Shown here: positions 43,429-51,179 of the stretch, one piece after another | Numbering within the stretch: position 1 is the stretch's first letter | Layout of the letters: every line of letters starts with the position of its first letter | Assembly: GCA_937951615.1 (NCBI GenBank) | Contig: CALFBH010000031.1 | Coordinates: forward strand, 1-64,000 | DNA length: 64,000 bases | Direction: 5' to 3' | Source: an uncultured Saprospiraceae bacterium | Lineage (GTDB): Bacteria; Bacteroidota; Bacteroidia; Chitinophagales; Saprospiraceae | Program-made: the position numbers and the translations under genes | Notes under the pieces: generated by a model | The model's input: only the letters and a program-made list of their open reading frames with translations | Told to the model about the DNA's origin: nothing | The model's database searches: none

Positions 43429-43494
43429 GGAATCCACCCCGGTAAAACCCAACAAATACCAGGGCGGACTTCCATAGTGGGAACGGCAAATGGT
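43429..43494 (+). ncRNA. tandem structured RNA, copy 1
   Basis: A 66-nt element. A stem is formed by positions 1-16 and 29-45 (GGAATCCACCCCGGTA with TACCAGGGC then GGACTTCC), with a 12-nt loop AAACCCAACAAA. The 3' part ATAGTGGGAACGGCAAATGG is identical in copy 2. Loop CCCA can pair with TGGG in the 3' part (pseudoknot). In this copy GTGGG can instead pair with CCCAC just downstream (43497-43501). A terminator hairpin with a T-run follows at 43505-43570. The layout is riboswitch-like, but no regulated gene is directly downstream. Confidence 0.6.
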
Positions 43495-43504
43495 GACCCA
43501 CATG

Positions 43505-43570
43505 AGTTTGTGAATGCTAGAAGCGATACGAGGGAACGCTTTGCTTCTGGTGTATGCAAACTCTTTTTTT
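43505..43570 (+). terminator. intrinsic terminator after RNA copy 1
   Basis: GAGTTTGTGAATGCTAGAAGC pairs imperfectly with GCTTCTGGTGTATGCAAACTC (the two arms span about 43504-43563). A run of eight T follows at 43563-43570. It indicates transcription on the plus strand through copy 1. Confidence 0.7.
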
Positions 43571-43723
43571 TAACACCTTACCGTAAGAGGGATTAACAAA
43601 TAGAAAACAAAATCAACTTAACCCAAAATGTTTTCTTAGAAACTTAACAAATAATACTTCTTATATTGACTCGCCTTAGCGATTAATATTCAATTTTGGC
43701 ACAATTCCTACTTTTAAAATTAT

Positions 43724-43789
43724 GGAATCTACTCTGACAAAACCCAACGAATGCCAGAGCAGATATCCATAGTGGGAACGGCAAATGGT
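43724..43789 (+). ncRNA. tandem structured RNA, copy 2
   Basis: Same length and fold as copy 1. There are 11 differences. Six form three compensatory pair changes (positions 7-38, 10-35 and 15-30), two are in other stem positions that pair in one copy, one is in the loop and two are at a bulge. The last 24 bases are unchanged. A short hairpin GGTAAA-ATC-TTTACC follows at 43787-43801. Such covariation with a fixed 3' block is strong evidence of RNA-level selection. Confidence 0.6.
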
Positions 43790-43801
43790 AAAATCTTTAC
43801 C

Positions 43802-44052
43802 GGCTATCGAAGCGCCAAGCGCTACAATTACCTTTCATTACTTAATAAATATTGAGAAATCTTTATTCCTATTTTTTTCGTTTGTTATGGCTTAGTATTT
43901 AATTTTATTGAACACTGAACCGTAGTGAAAAATTCCAGTCAAAAATCTTCGTTTCTTGGATGATCGTATGATGGAAGACCAGAATTTTTCACTTTGTTCA
44001 GTTGAGATAAAAAGTTAAAATCATATAAATGTCCAATAGTACAAGCCATTTT
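43802..44052. repeat. spacer with a long hairpin at 43914-44003
   Basis: ACTGAACCGTAGTGAAAAAT (from 43914) pairs with GAATTTTTCACTTTGTTCAG (ending 44003), about 27 bp per arm with few mismatches and a 36-base loop. It lies 3' of the minus-strand sigma-like gene and may terminate it. No gene is seen in the spacer. Confidence 0.65.
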
Positions 44053-44334
44053 TTACGCCGCTGATGCCGTTATTCTATATTGCTGGCATTTTTCAGCGAC
44101 TAAGTTAATCACCCAGCTATCCGGGTTTTTAACGCCTTTATTATCTAATTGACTCAGCAACTCTAATATTGCTTCATACGCGATTATGCGTGCTGCGTCT
44201 CTATTAGTAAGCATTGATAAACAATACTTTGTAAGATCAGTATGACACTTATCATATAGTGTATGATATATTGGCCAATTGCTGATGGTGTTCTGCTGCC
44301 AAAGCAGATAATAGATTGAATTCTTGCTTTTCAT
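44053..44334 (-). CDS. small protein resembling only region 2 of an ECF sigma factor
   Basis: The 93-aa protein contains HTLYDKCHTDLTKYCLSML, then DAARIIAYEAILELLSQ and NPDSWVINLVAEKC. This is the order and spacing of sigma-70 region 2.1-2.2 (core-binding) in ECF factors. Region 4 is absent, and key acidic residues of region 2.2 (the usual DxxQE) are degraded to AARIIAYE. It may be a remnant, an anti-sigma-like decoy or an unrelated helical protein. There is no partner gene. Confidence 0.5.
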   Translation of the reverse strand: MKSKNSIYYLLWQQNTISNWPIYHTLYDKCHTDLTKYCLSMLTNRDAARIIAYEAILELLSQLDNKGVKNPDSWVINLVAEKCQQYRITASAA

Positions 44335-44788
44335 AGTACCAATGTTTTTTCTCTTTTTGAGCGAAAGAGAAGTTAGTGAATATGATGTTTTCTGCTATAA
44401 AATCAATCAGTTTATAATAGGTCGAAGAATTAAAAAGCCCTTTTTATATCAACCTATATAAGCTAACTATTTTTCGTTTTTAGTCCTTTTGTTCTTAGAA
44501 AAAGCATGATGTTTCCTTCAGAATTCAGTGTCCGTCTTATCAATTAACTTGTATGAACTTTTCCTTTATGGAGGTCTTTCCTCCCGTTCACAATACAATA
44601 ATCGGGGTATTTGAGGTAGGAAAAAAGTCCATTTAATTCCATTTCTCTCCCTTTATTTTGTACATTTACCAAAAGAAACATTTTTTATTATTTTTCACAA
44701 TAATTTAATTTACAGTCTTTTACAAAATTGATTATAAACTAAATGAGTGAATTTTTCTCCCTATTTTTTTATAAAAAAATAACAATAA
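44335..44788. other. AT-rich spacer with no supported gene
   Basis: This divergent region separates the sigma-like gene and the 478-aa gene. No clear palindrome, repeat or TAnnTTTG box was found in 454 bp. Confidence 0.6.
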
Positions 44789-46225
44789 ATGCATAAAAGT
44801 AAATTGATAAAACTTTTTCGCGGATTGTCTAGATCGGAGCTATTGGAGTTTGGAAGATACCTCAAAACCCCCTTTTTCAACAGGGATAAAAACCTACTGA
44901 TACTCTATAATTACATCAAAAAGTATCACCCCAAATTAGATTCGGAAAAGCTTGATAAAGAACATTTTATAAAGAAAATAACTGGTGAGAAAGACACTAA
45001 AACCAGGAAGATACACGACTGGATGAGCGACCTGAGCAGCAAGTTGGAAGACTACCTTATACTCATAGAAACACGTAAAAAATCTTATACCAGAGATTTT
45101 TTATTGCTGGACGCAATGAAAGAAAGAAAAATAGATGAGCTATTCTTTCGCAATGTCAAAAACATCGGCAATAAGCTAGATAACTCTGTAGAACGGGATA
45201 TGTTTTATTATTTTTATCAATGGCAACTCAAACATGAAGCCTTTTTTTATTCCAGTATTTCAAAAAAATATAAAGATGAAAAAGATATTGCTAAAACCAT
45301 GGAGTACATCGACATGTTCTTCTGCGCCGTCAAATTGCGATATAGTGGGGAAATGGCGATCCAGGAATTGATTGTTTCTGATGAACATTCTATTGCTTTA
45401 TTAGATGAAGTATTGCAGGAAATACAAAAACCAATTTATCAGGAGAACAAATTATTCGAAATTTATAAACTCACCCTTGAGCTTTTCTATGAAAAAAGAG
45501 ATGAAACCTATAATAAACTAAAAAGCCTGGTTTTAAAACATCTCAACCTTGGAAACCATGATGAAAAACTCACTTTGCTCAATTTTTTGATGGTTCATGC
45601 TAATAAACGACTCGGTGAAGTCAGCCTGCAATACACCAAAGAACTATATGAACGATATACCCGAGAACTATTTGAACTTTATGTGTACAAAATAGAAAAT
45701 GATCTCCTGTTGGAAGATGGTTATATTACCGGTGTTCATTTTTATAATATTATTTATCTGGCAACTACTCTTCAACGAGCAGAATGGTTAGAGAAATTTA
45801 TTCACACCAACACCAAATACCTCAATGACAATATTAGAGAAAGTACAACCAATCTTGCCAATGCTTATCTGCATTTTGCTAAAAAAGAATACAGGCAATG
45901 TCTTTTAACCCTACTACAGATGGATAGTGCCTATTCCTTACAAACTCGAACCTTAGGCATTCAGTGCCATTACGAATTTGAAGCAGATTCAGAAGTCCTT
46001 ACTTTAGAATGTAATAATTTCAATAAATACCTGAATCGAAATGAAAAATTCGCTGCCTTTAGAAAAGAGTACCCTAAAAATTTCATTCGATTTGTGAAAA
46101 TGCTCATTGATGCACCTTATAAGAAAGATATGACTAAAGAAAAGCTCCATACCAAACTAAACAACACAAAAAGAATTTCTGCACGATACTGGCTGGATAA
46201 TAAAATTGATGAACTGAGAATATAA
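44789..46225 (+). CDS. large helical protein of unknown function
   Basis: A 478-aa cytoplasmic, lysine-rich, all-helical protein. The N-terminus (LIKLFRGLSRSELLEFGRYL, then KTPFFNRDKNLL) reads like a small domain. Residues about 110-430 look like irregular TPR-type helical hairpins (for example ANAYLHFAKKEYRQCLLTLLQ). No catalytic motif is visible. It may belong to a family expanded in Saprospiria, but that would need a search. It is transcribed alone and ends before the hairpin at 46238. Confidence 0.75.
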   Translation: MHKSKLIKLFRGLSRSELLEFGRYLKTPFFNRDKNLLILYNYIKKYHPKLDSEKLDKEHFIKKITGEKDTKTRKIHDWMSDLSSKLEDYLILIETRKKSYTRDFLLLDAMKERKIDELFFRNVKNIGNKLDNSVERDMFYYFYQWQLKHEAFFYSSISKKYKDEKDIAKTMEYIDMFFCAVKLRYSGEMAIQELIVSDEHSIALLDEVLQEIQKPIYQENKLFEIYKLTLELFYEKRDETYNKLKSLVLKHLNLGNHDEKLTLLNFLMVHANKRLGEVSLQYTKELYERYTRELFELYVYKIENDLLLEDGYITGVHFYNIIYLATTLQRAEWLEKFIHTNTKYLNDNIRESTTNLANAYLHFAKKEYRQCLLTLLQMDSAYSLQTRTLGIQCHYEFEADSEVLTLECNNFNKYLNRNEKFAAFRKEYPKNFIRFVKMLIDAPYKKDMTKEKLHTKLNNTKRISARYWLDNKIDELRI

Positions 46226-46237
46226 GCGAAGTGAAAA

Positions 46238-46265
46238 AGTCGTCTCGACATAAGACGAGACGACT
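46238..46265 (+). terminator. hairpin after the 478-aa gene
   Basis: AGTCGTCTCG (46238-46247), an 8-base loop, CGAGACGACT (46256-46265). A perfect 10-bp stem 12 bp past the stop, without a T-run. Confidence 0.6.
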
Positions 46266-46337
46266 ATATGCTCAAATTGTGTTCAAAAATAGAGTACGTA
46301 TAAAACAAGCGCTTCAACCATAAAGCGTTTAATATTT

Positions 46338-46724
46338 TTATTCAAGTGTTACTTCGTGAACATCTATACCTGACTGTGTAGTTACTGTAACGGTATAATC
46401 TCCCGCTCCGAAAGTTGTACAGTCTATAATTAGTACTCTATTATTTGTAAATTCCTGACACATAGATACACCATTTTTCTGTACTAGAATAATCATATCA
46501 ATATTGTAAGTAGCATTTAGTGTGCCCAAAGGTATTTTCGAGCGATTTGTCACCTTAATAGCACTTCTGCCCAATACTTCGGTCATACTGCCACCTCCAT
46601 TGGGCGCAATGAGTTGAATTTCTTGTGTGTTGATGGAAATGTGATTAGCTGCAAATGCGAAAGTCGTAGCAGAAAGGATAAATAAACCACATAAAACTGT
46701 TTTAAAAGTAGCAATGAATTTCAT
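46338..46724 (-). CDS. small secreted beta-sandwich-like protein
   Basis: A 128-aa protein with a signal peptide (to about residue 25, FAFAA). It has a strand-rich mature part with two cysteines (Cys89 and Cys101 regions: VSMCQEFT, IIDCTTFG) that could form a disulfide. The ending GAGDYTVTVTTQSGIDVHEVTL resembles the last strands of an Ig-like or T9SS-type domain, yet no sorting signal is clear. Function is unknown. Confidence 0.68.
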   Translation of the reverse strand: MKFIATFKTVLCGLFILSATTFAFAANHISINTQEIQLIAPNGGGSMTEVLGRSAIKVTNRSKIPLGTLNATYNIDMIILVQKNGVSMCQEFTNNRVLIIDCTTFGAGDYTVTVTTQSGIDVHEVTLE

Positions 46725-47630
46725 AATTAAGCTGAATTTAGGGAATAATGTAAAAAGATTGTTTCCTGCCCAGCTTCCTCTTTCTTACCTTATTTTTATG
46801 ATGTCGGAAAATAAATTAGCCTTTTTATAATACGACTGTAAAGTAAATAAAGAAACCTGAGCATTTAAATATGCCTATATCCAGCCCGCTTTTCAGTATA
46901 AATTTACCGAAAAGGACATGGGGATATATAGCGTTGTTCTTGTTTTTGTCTTGCTTTGAAGGGAATCTTCAAAGTCTTTTACATTTTAGGAAGGATGTCT
47001 TGTCGTGATATTGGAGACTTATAAAAATCTACCAGATGTACTTAGTCGGATCTCTCATCTCATTAGTTTTTTTGTGTAAGTAATTAATGCGTTTTAGTTT
47101 TATAAGTGTTTCATTTTGTCTGGTGTATATTTTTACGCCCTTATTCCCAACTTGTTTCATATTCAAGCAGTTTTTTTAACAAAATCCTACAAGTATTTAA
47201 TTTACCTCCATTTGTCTTTCTGTATAAAATCTATTTGTATATAAAAAAATATTTTAATCAAAAAAACACAACGCACTAATTGCAATAACTTTACAAAGCA
47301 CATAAATCCACCTATGAAAAATATTCATACATGAATTATCCTCATTAAACATTACAGTAAAAAAAATAAAATATTTTTTTCGCCTCCCTAGCTATAGCAT
47401 AGAGCAACCTTTCCTGAGTAGTCTTTCCAGTTAATTCTGTCGGGTAATTAGGATGGTTTCATTGTTGAAATTGCTTCATTGCTATTGTTTTTTGCTGCGC
47501 AAAAAATCACAATAACAATTTAACAATCATAGCAATAGTACAATTTGCACCAAAACCTGACTCAAAAGGTGTAAAATTTAATTTACCCGACATTATTAAC
47601 TGGAAGAACTACTGAGAGCGGATATACTTC
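46725..47630. other. long gene-free region with an inverted repeat near 47460-47552
   Basis: About 900 bp, AT-rich. At 47460-47496 and 47497-47552 arms of ATTGTTGAAATTGC/ATTGCTATTG-type words are complementary around the centre TTTTTTGCTGCGCAAAAAA. The rest shows nothing recognisable. The inverted repeat lies beyond the fahA stop and may terminate it. Confidence 0.55.
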
Positions 47631-48905
47631 TTATAAAGCTGGCAAAACCTTTCCGCTGACTTCCCCAAAACCAATGCGCAGTCCGTCTTTTTCACCAAAG
47701 CCGCGCAAAATCAACGTATCTCCATCCTGAAGAAATTTGCGTTCTTCGCCATCAGGCATGGGAATTGGCTTGGTGCCCTGCCAACAAAGTTCGAGCATAG
47801 ACCCATAAGAGTCGGGTGTTGTGCCGCTGATTGTACCAGAGCCATACAGATCACCGACACTTAGATTGCAGCCATTCACGGTATGGTGAGCCAGTTGCTG
47901 ACACATGTTCCAGTACATATACTTATAGTTGGAGTTGCTGATGCTGTGAGGCGCACTGCCTTCAATCTGTAGCAAAACTTCGAGCTTAATATTATATCGC
48001 TTATCGCCTTTGTATTGCAAATAAGGCAACACAACTGGGTCATCCTGAACTGGCCCACTAATACGAAAATGATCTAAAGCATCCAAGGTGACAATCCACG
48101 GCGACATAGAAGAAGCAAAACTTTTTCCCAGGAAAGGTCCAAGCGGCACATATTCCCATTTCTGAATATCCCGTGCCGACCAGTCATTAAACAAACACAG
48201 CCCAAAAATATAATCCTCCGCTTCTTCGGTCGAAACAGATGCGCCCAACTTAGATGATTTGCCAACTACAAAAGCCATTTCCAATTCAAAATCCAACAAC
48301 TTACATGGGCCGTATACAGGCATATCCGCTCCCTTTGGCATTTGCTGCCCCTTGGGACGATGTATCGGCGTACCCGATACCACAATAGAGGAAGCCCGCC
48401 CATGATAGCCTACAGGCAGGTGCAGCCAATTGGGCATTAGTGCATTTGCAGGGTCACGAAACATGGTTCCTATATTAGTCGCATGTTCGCGACTCGAATA
48501 AAAATCGGTATAATCACCAACTTCTACCGGCATTAGATTTTGAACATCATCTATAGGGTATAAAATCTGTGCCTTATGATCTGCATGATCTCGTAGTTCA
48601 GCATTGTCTTGCTGAAAAATAGTTGAAATACGGTCGCGTACTGCACGGGTAGTTTCTTTGCCCAATGCCATAAAGTCATTAATAACAGACAGATAAAAAA
48701 CCGACTTATCCAAAGACAAATTATCTAAATAACCCAATTCTGATAAAGCAGACAAATCAATCACAGTATCTCCAATAATCGTTGCCATGCGTGGCTGTCC
48801 CCGTCCTATTTTCACAATACCAAAAGGAATATTCTGAATCGGAAAATCAGTATTTGCCGGAGTTTCAATCCAGGATTTCAGGGAAGGATTATTTGCTGCT
48901 ATCAT
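47631..48905 (-). CDS. fahA: fumarylacetoacetase
   Basis: FahA cleaves fumarylacetoacetate to fumarate and acetoacetate, the last step of tyrosine degradation. The 424-aa enzyme has the N-terminal SH3-like part (PFGIVKIGRGQPRMATIIGD trimmed to RGQPRMATIIG). The catalytic core carries DYTDFYSSREHATNIGTMFR, YHGRASSIVVSG, LDFELEMAFVVG (metal-binding Glu) and FNDWSARDIQ. KSFASSMSPWIVT is also typical. It stands alone, without hmgA or hppD nearby. Confidence 0.97.
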   Translation of the reverse strand: MIAANNPSLKSWIETPANTDFPIQNIPFGIVKIGRGQPRMATIIGDTVIDLSALSELGYLDNLSLDKSVFYLSVINDFMALGKETTRAVRDRISTIFQQDNAELRDHADHKAQILYPIDDVQNLMPVEVGDYTDFYSSREHATNIGTMFRDPANALMPNWLHLPVGYHGRASSIVVSGTPIHRPKGQQMPKGADMPVYGPCKLLDFELEMAFVVGKSSKLGASVSTEEAEDYIFGLCLFNDWSARDIQKWEYVPLGPFLGKSFASSMSPWIVTLDALDHFRISGPVQDDPVVLPYLQYKGDKRYNIKLEVLLQIEGSAPHSISNSNYKYMYWNMCQQLAHHTVNGCNLSVGDLYGSGTISGTTPDSYGSMLELCWQGTKPIPMPDGEERKFLQDGDTLILRGFGEKDGLRIGFGEVSGKVLPAL

Positions 48906-49525
48906 GATGTGTTTGTTTTATTTTTTAATGAAGGCAAATGTACGATTTTTTTGAATCTCATGTATCGTTTGCTGCTTCCTTCCGTATATAGTTAGTGCTT
49001 TCAGTACTAAGTTTTAGTGCATATTAGCAAAATAGGAAAATATCGAATATCGAACAGATGAATATCGAATATCGAAGTATTAGTTAAGATGAATGATGAA
49101 CATTTAGAAAGGAAGAAATGTCAAGTAAAACTGGAATACTAAGGTGAATTGGATGGCAAAACACTTCGATATTCGGTGTTCGATATTCGTTATTCGACAT
49201 TCAAAATGTACTGATTTATTTAGTGCCTTCGTTTGTAAACAAATTCTATATTTTTTATCCCATTTTTTAGATAAAATGATTTTCTAATGACACTTAAAAT
49301 TTGCATTAATTAGTATAAATACCTATTTTTGTTTTGCAAAAAACACTTATTTCTTAATAAAATTTTAATATTTATTTGAAAAACAAAATTCTACTCACAT
49401 TCAATTAAGCAAATTCATCTAAACACCACTTTCAATTTAAATCGCTGATTTATTATAAATCGCCTTTTAAATTTGGCGTTTGAATTTGCATTTACTTAAT
49501 TATTTTAAACCATTAAATAGATTGT
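48906..49525. repeat. gene-free region with an inverted repeat of TATCGAA words
   Basis: Arms 49039-49078 (AATATCGAATATCGAACAGA...) and 49161-49201 (ACTTCGATATTCGGTGTTCG...) are imperfectly complementary. An inverted copy of AAATTCAAACGCCAAATT is at 49469-49488. No protein-like frame is present. The promoter of the following gene must be in its last part. Confidence 0.65.
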
Positions 49526-49945
49526 ATGAGTAGTACAACACGCTTCAGCAGTGTTAGCATCAATGTTTCTGTAGAGACCGTATGGGATCATGTCATCGAA
49601 ACAATTCTTCATCCAGATCTTTATTTGCCAGGTGTCAAAGAATTTAGAATTTTACGACAAACCGGACAAGAAATTGTTCGATACATGAAAACAGCCGTCG
49701 GAGAGATCATCGAAAAAATCACTATTGACGTCCAAAAATCGGAGATTACTTTTAAATTGCTCCAACATCCAGTGCTCACTGGTAGCCTCGTCAATAAGAT
49801 TGCCCCCGTTCCTCGTAACAAAAATGCCGCTTTACTGACAATCGTCAAAAGATGGCAGGCTAAAGACCCTCACCAAAATGTTACAGATGATGTACTCAGT
49901 CCAAAACAGGAAGTTATGCTGACTAAGCACCAATTGGAAAGCTAA
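49526..49945 (+). CDS. SRPBCC/DUF1857-like (AtaL-type) protein
   Basis: A 139-aa single-domain START-like protein. SSVSINVSVETVWDHVIETI, the Pro-Gly near LYLPGVKEFRIL and IIEKITIDVQKSEITFKLLQ fit DUF1857/AtaL-like folds, which bind small hydrophobic molecules. No catalytic residues are assigned. It is monocistronic, with a strong terminator right after the stop. Confidence 0.65.
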   Translation: MSSTTRFSSVSINVSVETVWDHVIETILHPDLYLPGVKEFRILRQTGQEIVRYMKTAVGEIIEKITIDVQKSEITFKLLQHPVLTGSLVNKIAPVPRNKNAALLTIVKRWQAKDPHQNVTDDVLSPKQEVMLTKHQLES

Positions 49946-49970
49946 ACTGCCACACACACTACGAGAAAAA

Positions 49971-50002
49971 AATAAGCCTTCCCGAATTCGGGAAGGCTTA
50001 TT
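49971..50002. terminator. perfect 32-bp palindromic terminator
   Basis: From AATAAGCC to GGCTTATT, centred on GAATTC, followed by a T-run. It is symmetric, so it can end transcription from the DUF1857 gene and the convergent Thr-rich gene. Confidence 0.9.
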
Positions 50003-50061
50003 TTTTTCTTATATCAGACTTCGAAATCCAATATTTCTCTGTCCGGTATTCGATATTTTTT

Positions 50062-50664
50062 TCAATTTCCGCCTTTCTTACCTTTTCCTAAACGTGGTTT
50101 TTTCACTTCAGGTGTAGATATTGTCGTTGTAGTACCATTAGGCGTTGTTATAGTAGTTGTCGCAGGCTTACTATCTCCTTTACCCAGTGCTGGTTTTGTC
50201 GTAGTAATTGTCGTGCCGGTACTCGTACTTGCACTTCCTTTGCCCAAACTTGGTGCAGACGGCGTAGTCACAGTTGTTGTTGTGGTTGTAGTCGTCGGAA
50301 TCGTTGTTGTGGTGGTGGTCGTTGAAGGCGGCGTATACGTATCCGAGTAAGTTGTTGTCGGTGCAGGCGTTGGTGCTGGTGTTGGTTTTGGAGAAGGCTT
50401 CTTAGGCTTAGTCGGTTTTCTTGGTTTGGAAGCAGTCGATTTAGCCATTGTCATAGCAATAGAATCTACTTCATAAATAGCGAGTTGAAGCGCGTATTCG
50501 CGACATTCCGTTTCTTTATCTGTACGAAATTTGGCGACGTTTTCTTCTACCATAGCCAGAATATTAGCTTTCTGTTTTGCAACAGCACTGTCTTCTTTTT
50601 CAAAAGACATGAATGCCAGCAAACAAGCTGCTCCGGCGAGGACAGTCAATAATATTTGTTTCAT
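50062..50664 (-). CDS. secreted Thr/Pro-rich protein with LGKG repeats
   Basis: The 200-aa protein begins with a signal-like helix (about residues 3-20) and a short helical part with DKETECREYALQLAIYEVDSI (key part ECREYALQL). From about residue 78 it is low-complexity Lys/Pro and Thr, like a mucin or wall-spanning linker, with four to five LGKG motifs (PSLGKG, PALGKG, PRLGKG). The ECx7-DSI region resembles the next upstream gene, so the two may be paralogues. Function unknown. Confidence 0.65.
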   Translation of the reverse strand: MKQILLTVLAGAACLLAFMSFEKEDSAVAKQKANILAMVEENVAKFRTDKETECREYALQLAIYEVDSIAMTMAKSTASKPRKPTKPKKPSPKPTPAPTPAPTTTYSDTYTPPSTTTTTTTIPTTTTTTTTVTTPSAPSLGKGSASTSTGTTITTTKPALGKGDSKPATTTITTPNGTTTTISTPEVKKPRLGKGKKGGN

Positions 50665-50739
50665 AATATTGTTATTTTTAAATGAATTTCTAAAGGTGAA
50701 TATTTTTCAAGCCAGAAAAGTCTTATTACTTATTCTTTC

Positions 50740-50753
50740 CCGATAATTATCGG
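50740..50753. repeat. palindrome CCGATAATTATCGG
   Basis: A second member of the CCCGATA..TATCGGG group, in the gap between the two small secreted-protein genes. Confidence 0.65.
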
Positions 50754-50763
50754 ATAAACCTAA

Positions 50764-51006
50764 TTAGTTTTTATCTTCTGCCTGTTCAGCAAGAATAGAA
50801 TCGCGGGCTGAAGCAACGAGATTAGGAAGTCTACTCTCACATTCTTCGTCTAATACAACATTCAGAGAATCTATCTCCAAGGCAGTCAGTTGATCTACTC
50901 TTTGGGCAAATTCAGCTTCTGTTAGCGTAGCCGGACCTTGCTTGCAGCTTTCAAAAACTACAAAAAGGATGGCAACAGCGAGCAAGGATAAAATCGTTTT
51001 TTTCAT
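50764..51006 (-). CDS. small lipoprotein-like secreted protein
   Basis: An 80-aa protein beginning MKKTILSLLAVAILFVVFES followed by Cys, a lipobox-type signal. The mature part is acidic and helical (EAEFAQRVDQLTALEIDSLN) and contains EECESRLPNLVASARDSI, similar to a segment of the Thr-rich protein downstream. The two genes are on the same strand 99 bp apart. Function unknown. Confidence 0.6.
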   Translation of the reverse strand: MKKTILSLLAVAILFVVFESCKQGPATLTEAEFAQRVDQLTALEIDSLNVVLDEECESRLPNLVASARDSILAEQAEDKN

Positions 51007-51179
51007 ATCAAGTTGGTTTTACGTTTTGAAAATTGGCTAATTAGTCATTAACTTTATATAAGACGAACGAAAATACCCTTTGTTACACTATTTTTAAGCA
51101 TTCCGCCCGTTTTTTTGCGAATATATTACAAATGAGATGCCAGTTCACATAGTTTAACTATTTTTTTAAATTTAAATTC

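Noticed and set aside
43381-43596. 71-aa open frame containing RNA copy 1
   Set aside because: The second copy preserves base pairing rather than codons, and a terminator lies inside the frame, so an RNA reading explains the conservation better. A KTQxxP..SIVGTANG similarity between the two copies follows from the shared DNA.
43696-43713. Sigma-54-like -24 box TTGGCAC before RNA copy 2
   Set aside because: The -12 TTGCA part is missing at the required spacing.
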